A stretch of 64,000 nt of DNA from Stereum hirsutum FP-91666 SS1. Lineage: Eukaryota > Basidiomycota > Agaricomycetes > Russulales > Stereaceae. Under the pieces are notes generated by a model, which searched no databases, was not told where the DNA came from, and was given only the letters and a program-made list of their open reading frames with translations. Position 1 is the stretch's first letter; every line of letters begins with the position of its first letter. The stretch is taken from the NCBI RefSeq assembly GCF_000264905.1, contig NW_006763147.1, forward strand, positions 748,335-812,334. Reading direction: 5' to 3'. Below, piece by piece: positions 24,719 to 35,497 of the stretch. A program made the translations under genes and the position numbers.

Positions 24719-27700
24719 CTATACTTTCGCATATACTGCTATACACGCCATACGATTGTCAAGTGTATTCATCGATGGTACGTCCGCCATCTTACCCTCA
24801 AGTTCACAGGTTCCATTAGCCGACATGCCGTCGTGGGCCCATACGTTTTTGTGCTTGTCCACCAGTCTTGATGTAAAGTGGTTGGCCCCATGGTACACTA
24901 TACCTACCAGAAAGTATCGAGATCTATTGGATGTGAAGTCCAGAGTCATTGTCCCTGATATAGACGTCAAGGATGTGACTTGAACAATGATTATCGGGGG
25001 AGGCAGACCCGTAGTGGTGACTCTACTCCGTGTCACAGAACCGCATGTACATTTTCTGCCGGGTCGATCGATGAAGTGTCTGGCAATCGTTGGTGTGGAG
25101 ACAATCGATCCACTAGAGTTAGGATCTCCGGGAAACACCATACATGATACCCTGCGCTCCCGTATCTTCTTGCCACAACTTGTGCAAGAATGGATGCGAA
25201 ACGCATATTGAGGGCGACACTTCGTCAAAAGCTCGCATAGGGAGATGATTGATGTCCCTGTGATACCATCTAATGGGAATTCAGTAGGATTGAGGGCATG
25301 TGCTATACGTTGGAACTCTGCTTTAGCAATATTGGGATCCAACGGATGCTTCGACCATATGTCGGTGATTAGTTTGAAATGTTCGTTGTAATCTGCGATA
25401 TTGTCCGTCCACATTTGGTTATGGGTGGAATAAAGGAGATGCATTATGGTCAGCAGCGAGTCGTAGGCACAAGACCATGATGAGGCGTCCCATCTCATAC
25501 CCATAGGTTGCGGTATGCCATTGAGCCCAGTTCGGAAACGCCGAGCATTGAAAGGCTCATCATTCGTACTTGTCAATGTTGTCGTTCCTTTAGCGGCAAC
25601 GTATCCTATGGTCTGTGCAGAGGATGCTTTGGCTTTCTTCCTATTCACATACTGTCTGTTCTCAACTACCTGCCAGTCAGAAGTGGATTCGGACTTGATT
25701 AGACCAAGAGGATCGGCCTTTGTCCATCTAATCGCAGGATGGGTGCCAGGTGGGCACCACTCTACACCCTTCCATAATTGAAAAGACTGTATTATAGCTG
25801 TTCGGGTAGCACCCTTCACGGACTCCGGCAAACGACCCTCGAAGCGCATCTTCGTAATAACATTTAATAATTCTAACTGCTGGAATTCTCTCCTTAGTTG
25901 TTCTGACAGTATACCTTTCCCTACGTTATCCGGGATTGGTCTTACTAATACAGTGCTCTTCCAGGAAGTACCTCTAGAGAGACAAGTGTACAGTGATTGA
26001 TGACTCTTACACTCCCCAGGATCAAATGGATTGCTGGGTCTGCTTCGGCCTTGACTGCCGTAGTCTGTCATAGCAAAGTTAAGTACAACCGGTATTTGGG
26101 TGCGAGATACTCTAACCACGGTGTCATCTGAAAGTTTGACACCTATAGATTTCGTATAAGCTGATACAGGGACCACGTTATCAGGTAGTCCTTTCACCTT
26201 CACCGTGCTAGCAGTGAGTTTCAGTCTCACAAATAATGTGTCCAAAGTCTGCTTTTCTTCACTGATTGGATGTGCATTCCACCCTACGACGAAACCCTCT
26301 GCTCCGTTGGTGACACCCGCTTCTGTCGCCTCATTATATTTGATGAGGACAGGCATTCCAATGCATAGTATTAATTTACCTGGATGATGTTCTGTACGTG
26401 CTGGATGCACCTTCCACAGGTGGTCTTGCATTGTCTGGTCAACTACATCACTGCTGCGAAGTACGTCAATTGTTGACTTCTTCTTCTGACGCTTATTGGT
26501 GTGGGTGTCTGGATCAGCGCTCGACCATTTGTCAACAGAATAGAATGTTTCAAGTACACCTTCAATATCGTTAGCAAAAGCAGGCACGCCCATTTCATTA
26601 ATCTTGTCTCTCGACGCATTCCAAGCGGTGATGATGGACGAATACTTAACATTTGGGTCTGACATACGAGCTTGACCCGGACCTCGGCCCGCAGCTCTGC
26701 TGTTCATCCAAGCGATCTGTTCGTCTGTGCATGCACAATACCTCAGATCCATTAATATCTGTCTGAAGTATAGGTCTTCGGGCGAAGATCCCGTTTGCCG
26801 CATATTTTGCGTCAGTAAAACCACGGTGGTAAACGTGTGCCACAGAGCCTTACCCATGGTACTTCGCTGCAATTGAACAGAGTTTGCTCTGTGTATAACG
26901 GAACCAATAGAATGGCTGTACAATGGGTATCCTTTGCTTGAAGGAGGGAGCTGGGCGAAGTCACCAGATACCACCACGTTTCTGCCTCCGAATGCCAACT
27001 CCGATATGTCAAGAGAAATAGACATCTGCGCAGCGATATTATAAAATTGCATGCAGTCGATCATAGATATCTCATCCACGAACATGTAGGACACATATTG
27101 CAGTCGTTCCCGCACCTTTTGCAGCGCATTTCGAGATTGTGATGGGTTCGAACCAGCGAAACCTAACAGCGAATGATAAGTAGAACCAGCGACTAACGTG
27201 GCTGCCGCAGCTGTTGGTGCTACTACAACAAAAGCATAGCTTTCCTTACGCTCTTCAAAGAATCGCATCAACGCTTTTATCACCTGAGACTTCCCAGTAC
27301 CTGCCATACCACCCAAATACATGCGTAATTGCTGTCCTGATGGATGAGATGCATGTTGAGCAACAATGCGGAATGCACGCTCCTGCTCTTTGTTCAAGTT
27401 GAAATCGTGGATAATGTTTTTGATTGCAGCCTTTGATTGAGATTTTCCCGAGGTAAACTCTTGGGTCAAATAAGACTCGTCCACGACCATAACGGAGTCA
27501 ATATGCTGATTAGCAATAATGGGAATGGTACCATTATGAACCGCCTCTTTAGCCTGCTTGAGACGATGTGCTAAGATGGCATCTTTAGTTGCCTGAAGTG
27601 CTGCTTTCCACTCTGCTTTTGTGTGGATGGAGCCGTTTACCGGCCTCATCCATTCATCACTCGTCTCTTGTCCGCGAAGTAAACTGCTGCGAATGCTATC

Positions 27701-30700
27701 GCTGTTTCCAGTCGGATCTAGCCAACCTACGGTTTGCAATTTATCAGATATGGTATTCATTTTGGTTCTGTCCTCTTTCCAACTAGTTCCTACATATTCT
27801 TCTAACGACGCTATGCGCTCTTCTGTTGTTAAATAGGACATCAACTCGTTGAAAGAGTCGTCATCTGCAAGGTCTGCAGCTGTGCGGTCTTCCATGCTAT
27901 CGTGGTATTTCTTTATTGTTTCCTGACCTTTCTTCAACTGTGCATTGTAATCATCTCTAGCATCGTTGCATTCATATTTCACATGCATGTTTTTCATGGT
28001 ACGAAGGTCGCCGTCATTCCATCGGTGAGCATCAAATGCCTGCTGCCAGCTTTGATCCGATTTTTTTAACTCTCTAGCTGTCCTCCACGGTTTGAAGAAT
28101 GTCAACATAGTCATACAGTATTCTTCAGTGTTTCCACGATCTCTACGAGGAAGAGATCCCCCACTGAGATTCAAAACTACATCTATCTCATCGGAGGAGA
28201 GGTTGATATGATGAGTCATGAATTGAGTATGCCCGTTAAGAAATGTTAACTGGTGCATTTCCCGCAGATCAACTTTGGGTTCAGATTCGCTTGTATCGGC
28301 ATATTTACGTTTCAGGTGCCGTGAAGACCCAGAATATTTGAACTCATCATCCAAGGATCCGGCAGTTCTACCGTCGAGTTCCACTGCATCGATGTCCATA
28401 TGATGCTCTCCTGCAACTGGTACGTCGTAACCAGATTCATCGATCACTGTATTGTTCCGCCGTTTCAATATCATTTTAGGGCTTGATTTGCATTTAGTTG
28501 ATCTCCGCCACCAATCCCAAAGGGACATGGAGTCACAGACGTCAGGACGAAGACAATAGTCTTGTACGCGATCCACTGGTACAATGGAATCATTCACGTT
28601 GCTAAGAACCAATTTCTCGTCCTCAGGGTCTGACTTCATGGTATGTATATCCCAGGTATCCTTCACAAACTGCACGTACTGATACCAGTAAATGGTGGAA
28701 ATATCATGGCTACGGTATACGTCAGGATGCCCTAGAAGATACATGCAGGCCATTGGTCCGCCAATAGACGATTTGGAGGTAAGAGCGTTCACCATCTTGA
28801 CTAAAATCAATCGAGCATCCGCACGTTGTTTTGTATTACCTCCGATAGCATCAGACTGAGCACCCAAAACTGACCTTACTGTCTCGAAGAGTACGTGGGT
28901 TTGTAACTGCGGTTTAGTCACATAATCTGTGACATAGGCTATAACAGCCTTCATAGCTGTTCCGGAAAGTAAGCTGGTAACATCAGTGTTTGACCTCAGT
29001 AGGTAACTCAATACTGCTGAGAACATGTTCATCCACGCTTCACCTTTCTTTAGATTCAAGTAACCAGTCTCCGGGTCCACTGTCGTAGATGATCGTACTT
29101 CTCGTGGGTACCGGGCTTTGCAGGTGCCGTATTTGTTGGATAAACAGTGGGTGCCACACTCATGTCGATTAGTTCGCCACACCAGTTCATTGACTGTTGC
29201 TTTGAAACCGTCCCACCAAGTGTTGGTCTGATCACATCTTTTACAGCCGGAAACAGGCTCCTTATTCTGATGTGTTTTACACGTTGCAGGTGACGCTATT
29301 GGCAGAGTTTCCGTTGGGGGAACGTATCGGGAACCAGATGCTTTGGCTGTTTCTTCCTTAGCGTTGACATCTGTGGCGATGTCACGCATACTCTGGCCAT
29401 CAAAAAATTCTCCCATATGAACAGACTCAAGGTACTGAACAAGTTCTTGTTGAAAGGTTGAATTCACGTCCAGGATCCTATCCCGGATCTCTTGTGGAGT
29501 GAGCGCATTAGCTATCCACAACAATATGTGCAGATGAAGTGTAAGTCGTCCCTGCTGCTCTACCGTGCCATAAAAACCCACAGTTTCCCCAAATATGCCA
29601 ATATGTCCAGACTTGTGGCCCAGTATGTGTTTGATAAACAGTGTCACAACTATGTTGAAGAAACGAGCACTAGCGACAGGATTGCGGCCTACAAGCCGTA
29701 CTTTATCTGTAGGGTCCAATAAATCTACATCAAACTTATCGTCGCATTCAGCGGATGCAAATTTCAGACAAAGAGGACTATTCTGGTCTGCGGGAGCAAT
29801 AGTGACGAACCAGCTAGGAGCCCCAAGGTGAGTTATCATCGACCAAGCCTCATTCCTCTTCCACTTTTGAGTCGTCCTTGAACCTTTCACTTTACCTGAT
29901 ACATGATCCAAGTCACTTAATAAACGATAGCAATCTCTTTCAGCTTGACTACTTTCGTCTACATGTTTACCAGATTTTAACTTATCTATCAATGAATCCA
30001 ATACAGATAAGTCAAGCGATGCCACGCGTTGTGATACAGATGCAAAAATTTTCTTCTCCGACAGAAGGTATCCACCAAGCGAAGCTTTCTGAACCTGTTC
30101 TTGGTTGAATGCGACTAATGGAAATAATGGGTCCATTTGGAACCGTTTATCATGATACATAAGCAGAGCTCTCTTTCGGACGGTATCCGGAACTTTCTGA
30201 ACACCATTCGTATTTCCAATCCCACCCATACCATAGGGGAACAACCAGGGAAACATCTGGGGATACAGCTGAGGGTTATCGTACGTAGACTCAGGTTCCT
30301 CTGCTCTTCCAACACCTAGAGCCTTACCACCTCGGCGAAGATGCTTTAGAGATTCCGCTTTCAGTAGATTGCTAGACGCTCCCTCAATCTTATCTCCGGT
30401 TAACCCGTGCACTATGAAGTTACATTCGCCACTTTCGGTTGCAGAAGGATCTACTGTTTGATGTAATGCAAGGTTTTCCGACGGGTCAAAATCCGCTGCT
30501 GTTGTGAATTGGACGGACACGGGAGGTACGTCTGATGGATAATCCGCAAGGTTATCATACGATATGTCCAAATCATGGTAATCAACATGATTAACCTTCA
30601 ACCACTCTAGAGCACGTGCAACCTTATCCTTGTTGACCAAGAAAGGTATTCTTTCATGATCGTGTGTTGATGGACGGGATGGACCCATGAAGACATATGC

Positions 30701-31960
30701 CAACACCTCAGAAAGTTCGGACCTAGATGGAGGTAAGACCTTGTACACCTTGGGAACAGGTGTTTCGAAAAAAACAGCGTTGCCTGTCATTCGACTGAAA
30801 CCCGATTTCGCTACTCTGGCGACACACCGGTTGGAAGTTACACGAGAAATCAACATTTTTTCAGCCCAGCTTAGACCCTTCAACACAGGAGGAACATCAC
30901 CAAGCCAATTACCATTGACAAGAGCCAACTCCGGTATTCGGCCGCCCACCAAAGAAGACAAGCACACCTTGCAGATTCGATCACAGGCATGATCTAGCAC
31001 AGGGCCTGCCAAAGGCTCTATATTTTCTTCTGAGCGAATACGCTCCTTTCTGGTTACATCGAGGCTCCCAGGGTATAGAAGACGTTCATCAAACAAATTA
31101 CTAGAATATGGTGAAGAATCCTTATGGTATACCATGACACCACAAACTTTGCACCCACCCTCTAGCCAATTCTCAGGCTTGATTTCATTTGCGTATGCCC
31201 GAATAATATCGCCCAGAATATTTCGAGAAGGTGGTTCAGGAGGAAATCGAGAATTCTTTTGAGGACCGCCCGAGGTGGTTGAGAATACAGCAACCGGTGA
31301 TTTGACCGATCTACCACTGAGCTCTTTCAACCTCTTTGCAGAGTTCACTTGAACACGCTCTCGCCTTTCAGGCACCAACCTAAACACAAAACAGAGTGAT
31401 TGACATGATAGACAGGTATCGTGACCAGCCAGAGTAGATCTCAACGCATCCACAGACATATGTCTTAGAGGATCCATACTATGCCTCCTCACAATACTCT
31501 CTAACGTTCGCCTGCTCTCACCGGATATGATAGACAATGACGGAAAAGTCACAACAAACTCATCTGAGTTGTAATCGGACGCGATAATGGACCGCTCAGC
31601 CTGAAGCAAGAACTGGGCTTCTCGATTACCTGCACATCTCAAAGGGAGCAGAACATGAGGTTCGAGATCGGAGACAACATACACCAATCTTCTACGACCG
31701 CCCAGATCTGGGCCTCCTCCTAAGAGAGTGGAACAGGCACTATGCCAATATGGAGACTGTGACTGGTATGCACTGCGCAAATGGACACTGGTCCGAGCTG
31801 ACGAAAGAGAACAGCTATACGCCACACTGCGTGGAAATAATGCCAGCAAGCGGCGCCAATACTGATAGAGTTGGAGAACCGCTGGGTCAGTTAAATTCAG
31901 GCAGCAGACTTTGACCGATGATACGCACCACGCAGCACAATATGGCAGACAATATATCAT
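24719..31960 (-). CDS. Helitron Rep-helicase with C-terminal cysteine-peptidase-like domain
   Basis: Rolling-circle transposase in a single open frame of 2413 residues. A CxxC-rich N-terminal region at about 260-480 (CKVCGVMVYH, CDRICKVCLSSLV, ELALVNGNWLGDVP) is DUF6570-like. The Helitron Rep core follows at about 640-830; its HUH metal site is LHLHILLW near 810, and the tyrosine motif AYVTDYVTKP lies near 1007. The PIF1-type helicase spans about 1530-2010: Walker A GGMAGTGKS near 1553, DEISMID near 1630, VVSGDFAQLPP near 1668, motif V TDYGSQGRSRP near 1970, YTCLSRGTS near 1990. The last 260 residues carry WDASSWSCAYDSL near 2155, NHFTSRL near 2360 and AHDG near 2376, fitting a Cys-His-Asp peptidase, plus two CxxC/CxC pairs. 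No stop or frameshift is seen, so it may be recent. The true start may be later, for example the ATG of MDPLRHMSVDALRS, because the first 100 residues are unusual. Confidence 0.92.
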   Translation of the reverse strand: MIYCLPYCAAWCVSSVKVCCLNLTDPAVLQLYQYWRRLLALFPRSVAYSCSLSSARTSVHLRSAYQSQSPYWHSACSTLLGGGPDLGGRRRLVYVVSDLEPHVLLPLRCAGNREAQFLLQAERSIIASDYNSDEFVVTFPSLSIISGESRRTLESIVRRHSMDPLRHMSVDALRSTLAGHDTCLSCQSLCFVFRLVPERRERVQVNSAKRLKELSGRSVKSPVAVFSTTSGGPQKNSRFPPEPPSRNILGDIIRAYANEIKPENWLEGGCKVCGVMVYHKDSSPYSSNLFDERLLYPGSLDVTRKERIRSEENIEPLAGPVLDHACDRICKVCLSSLVGGRIPELALVNGNWLGDVPPVLKGLSWAEKMLISRVTSNRCVARVAKSGFSRMTGNAVFFETPVPKVYKVLPPSRSELSEVLAYVFMGPSRPSTHDHERIPFLVNKDKVARALEWLKVNHVDYHDLDISYDNLADYPSDVPPVSVQFTTAADFDPSENLALHQTVDPSATESGECNFIVHGLTGDKIEGASSNLLKAESLKHLRRGGKALGVGRAEEPESTYDNPQLYPQMFPWLFPYGMGGIGNTNGVQKVPDTVRKRALLMYHDKRFQMDPLFPLVAFNQEQVQKASLGGYLLSEKKIFASVSQRVASLDLSVLDSLIDKLKSGKHVDESSQAERDCYRLLSDLDHVSGKVKGSRTTQKWKRNEAWSMITHLGAPSWFVTIAPADQNSPLCLKFASAECDDKFDVDLLDPTDKVRLVGRNPVASARFFNIVVTLFIKHILGHKSGHIGIFGETVGFYGTVEQQGRLTLHLHILLWIANALTPQEIRDRILDVNSTFQQELVQYLESVHMGEFFDGQSMRDIATDVNAKEETAKASGSRYVPPTETLPIASPATCKTHQNKEPVSGCKRCDQTNTWWDGFKATVNELVWRTNRHECGTHCLSNKYGTCKARYPREVRSSTTVDPETGYLNLKKGEAWMNMFSAVLSYLLRSNTDVTSLLSGTAMKAVIAYVTDYVTKPQLQTHVLFETVRSVLGAQSDAIGGNTKQRADARLILVKMVNALTSKSSIGGPMACMYLLGHPDVYRSHDISTIYWYQYVQFVKDTWDIHTMKSDPEDEKLVLSNVNDSIVPVDRVQDYCLRPDVCDSMSLWDWWRRSTKCKSSPKMILKRRNNTVIDESGYDVPVAGEHHMDIDAVELDGRTAGSLDDEFKYSGSSRHLKRKYADTSESEPKVDLREMHQLTFLNGHTQFMTHHINLSSDEIDVVLNLSGGSLPRRDRGNTEEYCMTMLTFFKPWRTARELKKSDQSWQQAFDAHRWNDGDLRTMKNMHVKYECNDARDDYNAQLKKGQETIKKYHDSMEDRTAADLADDDSFNELMSYLTTEERIASLEEYVGTSWKEDRTKMNTISDKLQTVGWLDPTGNSDSIRSSLLRGQETSDEWMRPVNGSIHTKAEWKAALQATKDAILAHRLKQAKEAVHNGTIPIIANQHIDSVMVVDESYLTQEFTSGKSQSKAAIKNIIHDFNLNKEQERAFRIVAQHASHPSGQQLRMYLGGMAGTGKSQVIKALMRFFEERKESYAFVVVAPTAAAATLVAGSTYHSLLGFAGSNPSQSRNALQKVRERLQYVSYMFVDEISMIDCMQFYNIAAQMSISLDISELAFGGRNVVVSGDFAQLPPSSKGYPLYSHSIGSVIHRANSVQLQRSTMGKALWHTFTTVVLLTQNMRQTGSSPEDLYFRQILMDLRYCACTDEQIAWMNSRAAGRGPGQARMSDPNVKYSSIITAWNASRDKINEMGVPAFANDIEGVLETFYSVDKWSSADPDTHTNKRQKKKSTIDVLRSSDVVDQTMQDHLWKVHPARTEHHPGKLILCIGMPVLIKYNEATEAGVTNGAEGFVVGWNAHPISEEKQTLDTLFVRLKLTASTVKVKGLPDNVVPVSAYTKSIGVKLSDDTVVRVSRTQIPVVLNFAMTDYGSQGRSRPSNPFDPGECKSHQSLYTCLSRGTSWKSTVLVRPIPDNVGKGILSEQLRREFQQLELLNVITKMRFEGRLPESVKGATRTAIIQSFQLWKGVEWCPPGTHPAIRWTKADPLGLIKSESTSDWQVVENRQYVNRKKAKASSAQTIGYVAAKGTTTLTSTNDEPFNARRFRTGLNGIPQPMGMRWDASSWSCAYDSLLTIMHLLYSTHNQMWTDNIADYNEHFKLITDIWSKHPLDPNIAKAEFQRIAHALNPTEFPLDGITGTSIISLCELLTKCRPQYAFRIHSCTSCGKKIRERRVSCMVFPGDPNSSGSIVSTPTIARHFIDRPGRKCTCGSVTRSRVTTTGLPPPIIIVQVTSLTSISGTMTLDFTSNRSRYFLVGIVYHGANHFTSRLVDKHKNVWAHDGMSANGTCELEGKMADVPSMNTLDNRMACIAVYAKV
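24719..31960 (-). mobile_element. Autonomous Helitron, ends not resolved
   Basis: The coding core is given as minimal extent. On this strand the element's 5' TC end should lie at higher coordinates (beyond 31960) and its 3' CTRR end below 24719. I could not fix either end with confidence, so neighbouring genes on the same strand (22755-24181) may be inside or outside the element. Confidence 0.6.
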
Positions 31961-32718
31961 CCATAGTCACCCACGACATGTATATATGGCCGACCAGAGC
32001 TAACTTGAACACGATAAGATGTGATCCAGTGAATAAATGTATATTTATGATACAATAAACAGAATAGTAATATTTACCAAAAGGACGAGTCGTGTAGCAT
32101 GGTAAAGCATTGAACCAACATAGATCATTTGGTGAAATGCGTCTAAGATAATAGAGAGAGAGTATATCGGGCAAATGGTTGTCCACGAAGGCACAGTATG
32201 GAGTGACTGAACAGCAAGACGATGAGATGTGGTCGAAAGTGGTATGCGAGCAATCAGTTTATATATGAGCGGAATATACGACCGACCGCAGTCAATTACA
32301 GGGCAGCATCACACCGGGGATATCCAATTCGATGGTAAACGCCATCAACGATGGAATCCAGCACAGATCAGCATGAACGGACGGTGCAGGAACATTAGAG
32401 TCGGTAATAAACCAGCCACCACACGCGCCACACGAAATGGTAACTTTCCATAAAGCGTAATTTGGTCCAAAGTGGCACGAAAGGCGCTTACGTATGGCTG
32501 TGCATCTCCTTTTCGTCCGCTTTGCTGCTCTCCCTTCCGTACCAATCTCTCTCCTTTCAACACTGACTGCCTAACGCCGGGTTACCGACCATAACTTCAT
32601 CAAGGACACAAACAACCGCACGATGGACCATTAAATGGACACTGAATGGTCACTAACTCACTGCGACACAATCAAGCGCACCGCATGCATAGAGCTAAAG
32701 GTGAGATGCAGTCCGACT

Positions 32719-32826
32719 CATCAGCGAAGCTGATCGTCTCTTGGAGAGCTACCCGAGGCTTGGAGAAGCTTGCTAGCGCTTGCAAGGCTCGCCAAGGGGC
32801 CCAAGGGGCTGTCAGCTTCGCTGATG
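32719..32826. repeat. 15-bp perfect inverted repeat around nested hairpins
   Basis: CATCAGCGAAGCTGA (32719-32733) pairs with TCAGCTTCGCTGATG (32812-32826) across 78 bases. Each arm is itself a small hairpin (TCAGC GAA GCTGA). The middle holds further complementary pieces (CTTGG/CCAAG, CTTGC/GCAAG), so the unit could fold into a branched structure. No target duplication was found. The rest of 31961-33829 holds no supported gene. Confidence 0.6.
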
Positions 32827-33829
32827 GCCCGACGGAACACTCTCGCTCAGACACCAGAGTGAGACGAATGGGTCCGTACATATAGTCATGTCGCCTAGTA
32901 AAATTCCATAACAACCAATGGTTTTAAACACTCACCGAGCAGGTACAATGAAACTGCATTCAGTAGAAACAATAACCTGCGATATTATGAGTCAGTTTGG
33001 GGACGGCTGCAGATAATCGGTGTGAGCAGATGTCCATACCAGTATCGCACAGCCCATGATTGTACACCAAACGCTTGCAGGACTACGGTGGCAGCCACAA
33101 AGCCGACATCATGCGGATATATTGTACGTCCAACTATACCGCTCCATTTGGCGCATCCGCTGAACCAAGCGCAGGTAGTTACTCAGCGCGTGCAATGTAT
33201 ATGACCCGTCCTTACCATCTATCAAACCAACTTGATGCACATCGTGCATGCAAATTAACCATGCGGGAACAACAACAATGCTGAAAGTATGAAACCCACT
33301 GTCACGGCGATGAAAGCGTACAACGTGCTTAGGCACAGACCTACGCAACTGGCCATGAACGATCATCGGTACACCCAGTTAGATCCGATATACCGAAATA
33401 CTAATACACAGCATATGTCAGTAATGCCCCAATAGAGGTCTTCATAGGCTATTCAAGCGGATCACCGTGCTGGGACACACAACCAACGACATTAAATCAA
33501 TATACCTTGAACTATGGCCGATGTCGAGACGATAAATAACTGCTATTGGATACACCTCAGGTAAGCTGCCATCGATGCCACTTCCAGATACAAAGGGATA
33601 CACTTGGGCACTCACAGATGCTTAACAGTACATTCTACTCCAGATCGCGTACTGCGAGCGCAGCCTCCGATACACATGAGCAAGTGTTATCTTATCTATC
33701 TCCGGCCGGAGATCAAGATACACTCGCCGATGCCGAATCGGTGACTGACTTCGCGCGTCGCCACACACCTGTCTCAATACTCTCGATTGTCATATACTCA
33801 TACGCACACAATCACCTCTACTTCGCACA

Positions 33830-35497
33830 ATGGCATCAAACACCGCCGCACTCGACATGCTCTCGCAATCTTACCCTGAGCTCAGGGATAGAATAATACT
33901 CGATCTTTACCACGCTATAGTCGGCGATTTCATACATCCAGCTACTATGTGGAATCAGTGTCCACCCGACCGCTCTAGGCCCCTTCGCGTTCTCCTCAAC
34001 ACATTCTATTCGCATTGTCTCGTATCCAAAGATTTCAAGGATCGCATCGAAAACTACGGCAACCTGTGGTCTGTCATTCCGCTAGGCCAGACAGACGAAG
34101 ACAAAGTACCTCGGTTCCTCGCCATGTCGAAACGCTGCCCTCTCACCGTCTTAGTCACCGACGGTTACTCTATCGGCCAACTGTACGAGCTATTCACCAC
34201 AGACGGGTACCGCATCAAGAACCTCTACATCGATCTTCCTGCCGATTTATGGCCCACTCTTTCACCCGCCATAGGTCGCATACAGCTACCTAAGCTTCGG
34301 AACGTGTTCTTCGGTGCGAGGGGTATACCGACTGAGGAGTCGAACGTGGAAGACGAAGCGGCAAACGTAGGAGGTTGGGGACTTGGAGGAGGAGGGAATG
34401 TGGGAGGGGGAAATGGTGGAGGGTTGGGCGGAGGCGCTGGCGGGAATAATCAGGTGCATCTTTTGGCTGGGCGCCATCGTACGCAAGTGAAACCCAACCG
34501 TGCCGCCGCACGACTATCACGGCTACCCGCCTCCACTCTCCTACTAAGAGATTCCGAGTTCGCCTTCCATCACTTAGAGCCCCCTCACAATCTCTCAACT
34601 CTCCATATCCACAAAAGCCACAAGGGTCGCTCCAGTACCTACTTCCTCGATATCGTCGAGCTCCAACGGGTCCTCATATCATCTCATGCACTCCTGGAGC
34701 TAGAGCTGTGGGACGTAACGGCTCACGGGCCCCGAGCACAGGCTCCTATCATCGGTTCCAGCCTCCGTTATGTCGCACTCCGAGGAGGTTCCACATCCAT
34801 TGCGGCACTCACTCACTTTCTAGGCCTTTGTCAGCTCCGAGTCGCCGTGGTGCAAATCAACGAGCCGGTTTCCTACCAGCCCACACTTCAGACCGACATG
34901 CTATCCGCCGTCTCTTCCCTCACTGCGGGTAAAACCATCACGGCCGTCGGCATATCCATCAACCTCTCCTCGGAAGACTTCTGGCATTCCACAGTCGACG
35001 TAGTATTCGCTTTGTCTGATGCGTCTACGGTATCGGTTCAAGTACACTACACGGACGCACAAGGGATCCACGCAACGCTGGAGAATCTGGTGCCACCCAA
35101 TTTACGCCTATGCATCGAGATCATACCCGGCGCCGATGCGAGTGACATGGTGCACAACGTATTCCCGCTTTACACCAACCTCCCCAACTTCTGTTCTTTC
35201 CACCTATCCATCCACGAGCATCACATTCCTGCTCTGTTGAACGCCTTCGAGAGCTTCAGGCCGCCACGTCCGCGTACGTTTTTATGGCTGCATGGGGAAC
35301 GGAGGGCAGTTGCATTGGGAAAGATACAGACGAACCATTCTTCATGGGTCCCTTACGTATCTGTGGCCGACGAAGAACGATGTGCGAGATTCATGCCGAG
35401 GAGCAGGAGAGGATGGGTTTCGGATCGGGACGGGGACTTATTCTCGCCGTTGGTACCCCAGGTACACGACCACTTACACAGGATGTTCCAATACTAA
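33830..35497 (+). CDS. F-box-like protein, intronless paralogue
   Basis: Single open frame of 555 residues, ATG to TAA. The N-terminus (SYPELRDRIILDLYHAIV ... HCLVSKDFKDRIENYGNLWSVIPLG) fits a degenerate F-box. A Gly/Asn-rich low-complexity loop at about 183-210 (GGWGLGGGGN followed by more G/N) occupies the place of the acidic run in the minus-strand paralogue at 14974-16656. Other shared blocks are FGARGI, NLSTLHIHKSHKG, LELELWDV, IIGSSLRYVALRG, DMVHNVFPL and RRGWVSDRDGDLFSP. The two copies flank the oxygenase-like gene and the Helitron in opposite orientation. Function is inferred as substrate recognition. Confidence 0.75.
   Translation: MASNTAALDMLSQSYPELRDRIILDLYHAIVGDFIHPATMWNQCPPDRSRPLRVLLNTFYSHCLVSKDFKDRIENYGNLWSVIPLGQTDEDKVPRFLAMSKRCPLTVLVTDGYSIGQLYELFTTDGYRIKNLYIDLPADLWPTLSPAIGRIQLPKLRNVFFGARGIPTEESNVEDEAANVGGWGLGGGGNVGGGNGGGLGGGAGGNNQVHLLAGRHRTQVKPNRAAARLSRLPASTLLLRDSEFAFHHLEPPHNLSTLHIHKSHKGRSSTYFLDIVELQRVLISSHALLELELWDVTAHGPRAQAPIIGSSLRYVALRGGSTSIAALTHFLGLCQLRVAVVQINEPVSYQPTLQTDMLSAVSSLTAGKTITAVGISINLSSEDFWHSTVDVVFALSDASTVSVQVHYTDAQGIHATLENLVPPNLRLCIEIIPGADASDMVHNVFPLYTNLPNFCSFHLSIHEHHIPALLNAFESFRPPRPRTFLWLHGERRAVALGKIQTNHSSWVPYVSVADEERCARFMPRSRRGWVSDRDGDLFSPLVPQVHDHLHRMFQY

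Noticed and set aside
27140..27160. Pol III B-box GGGTTCGAACC
   Set aside because: Lies inside the helicase coding frame next to Walker A and is explained by codons.
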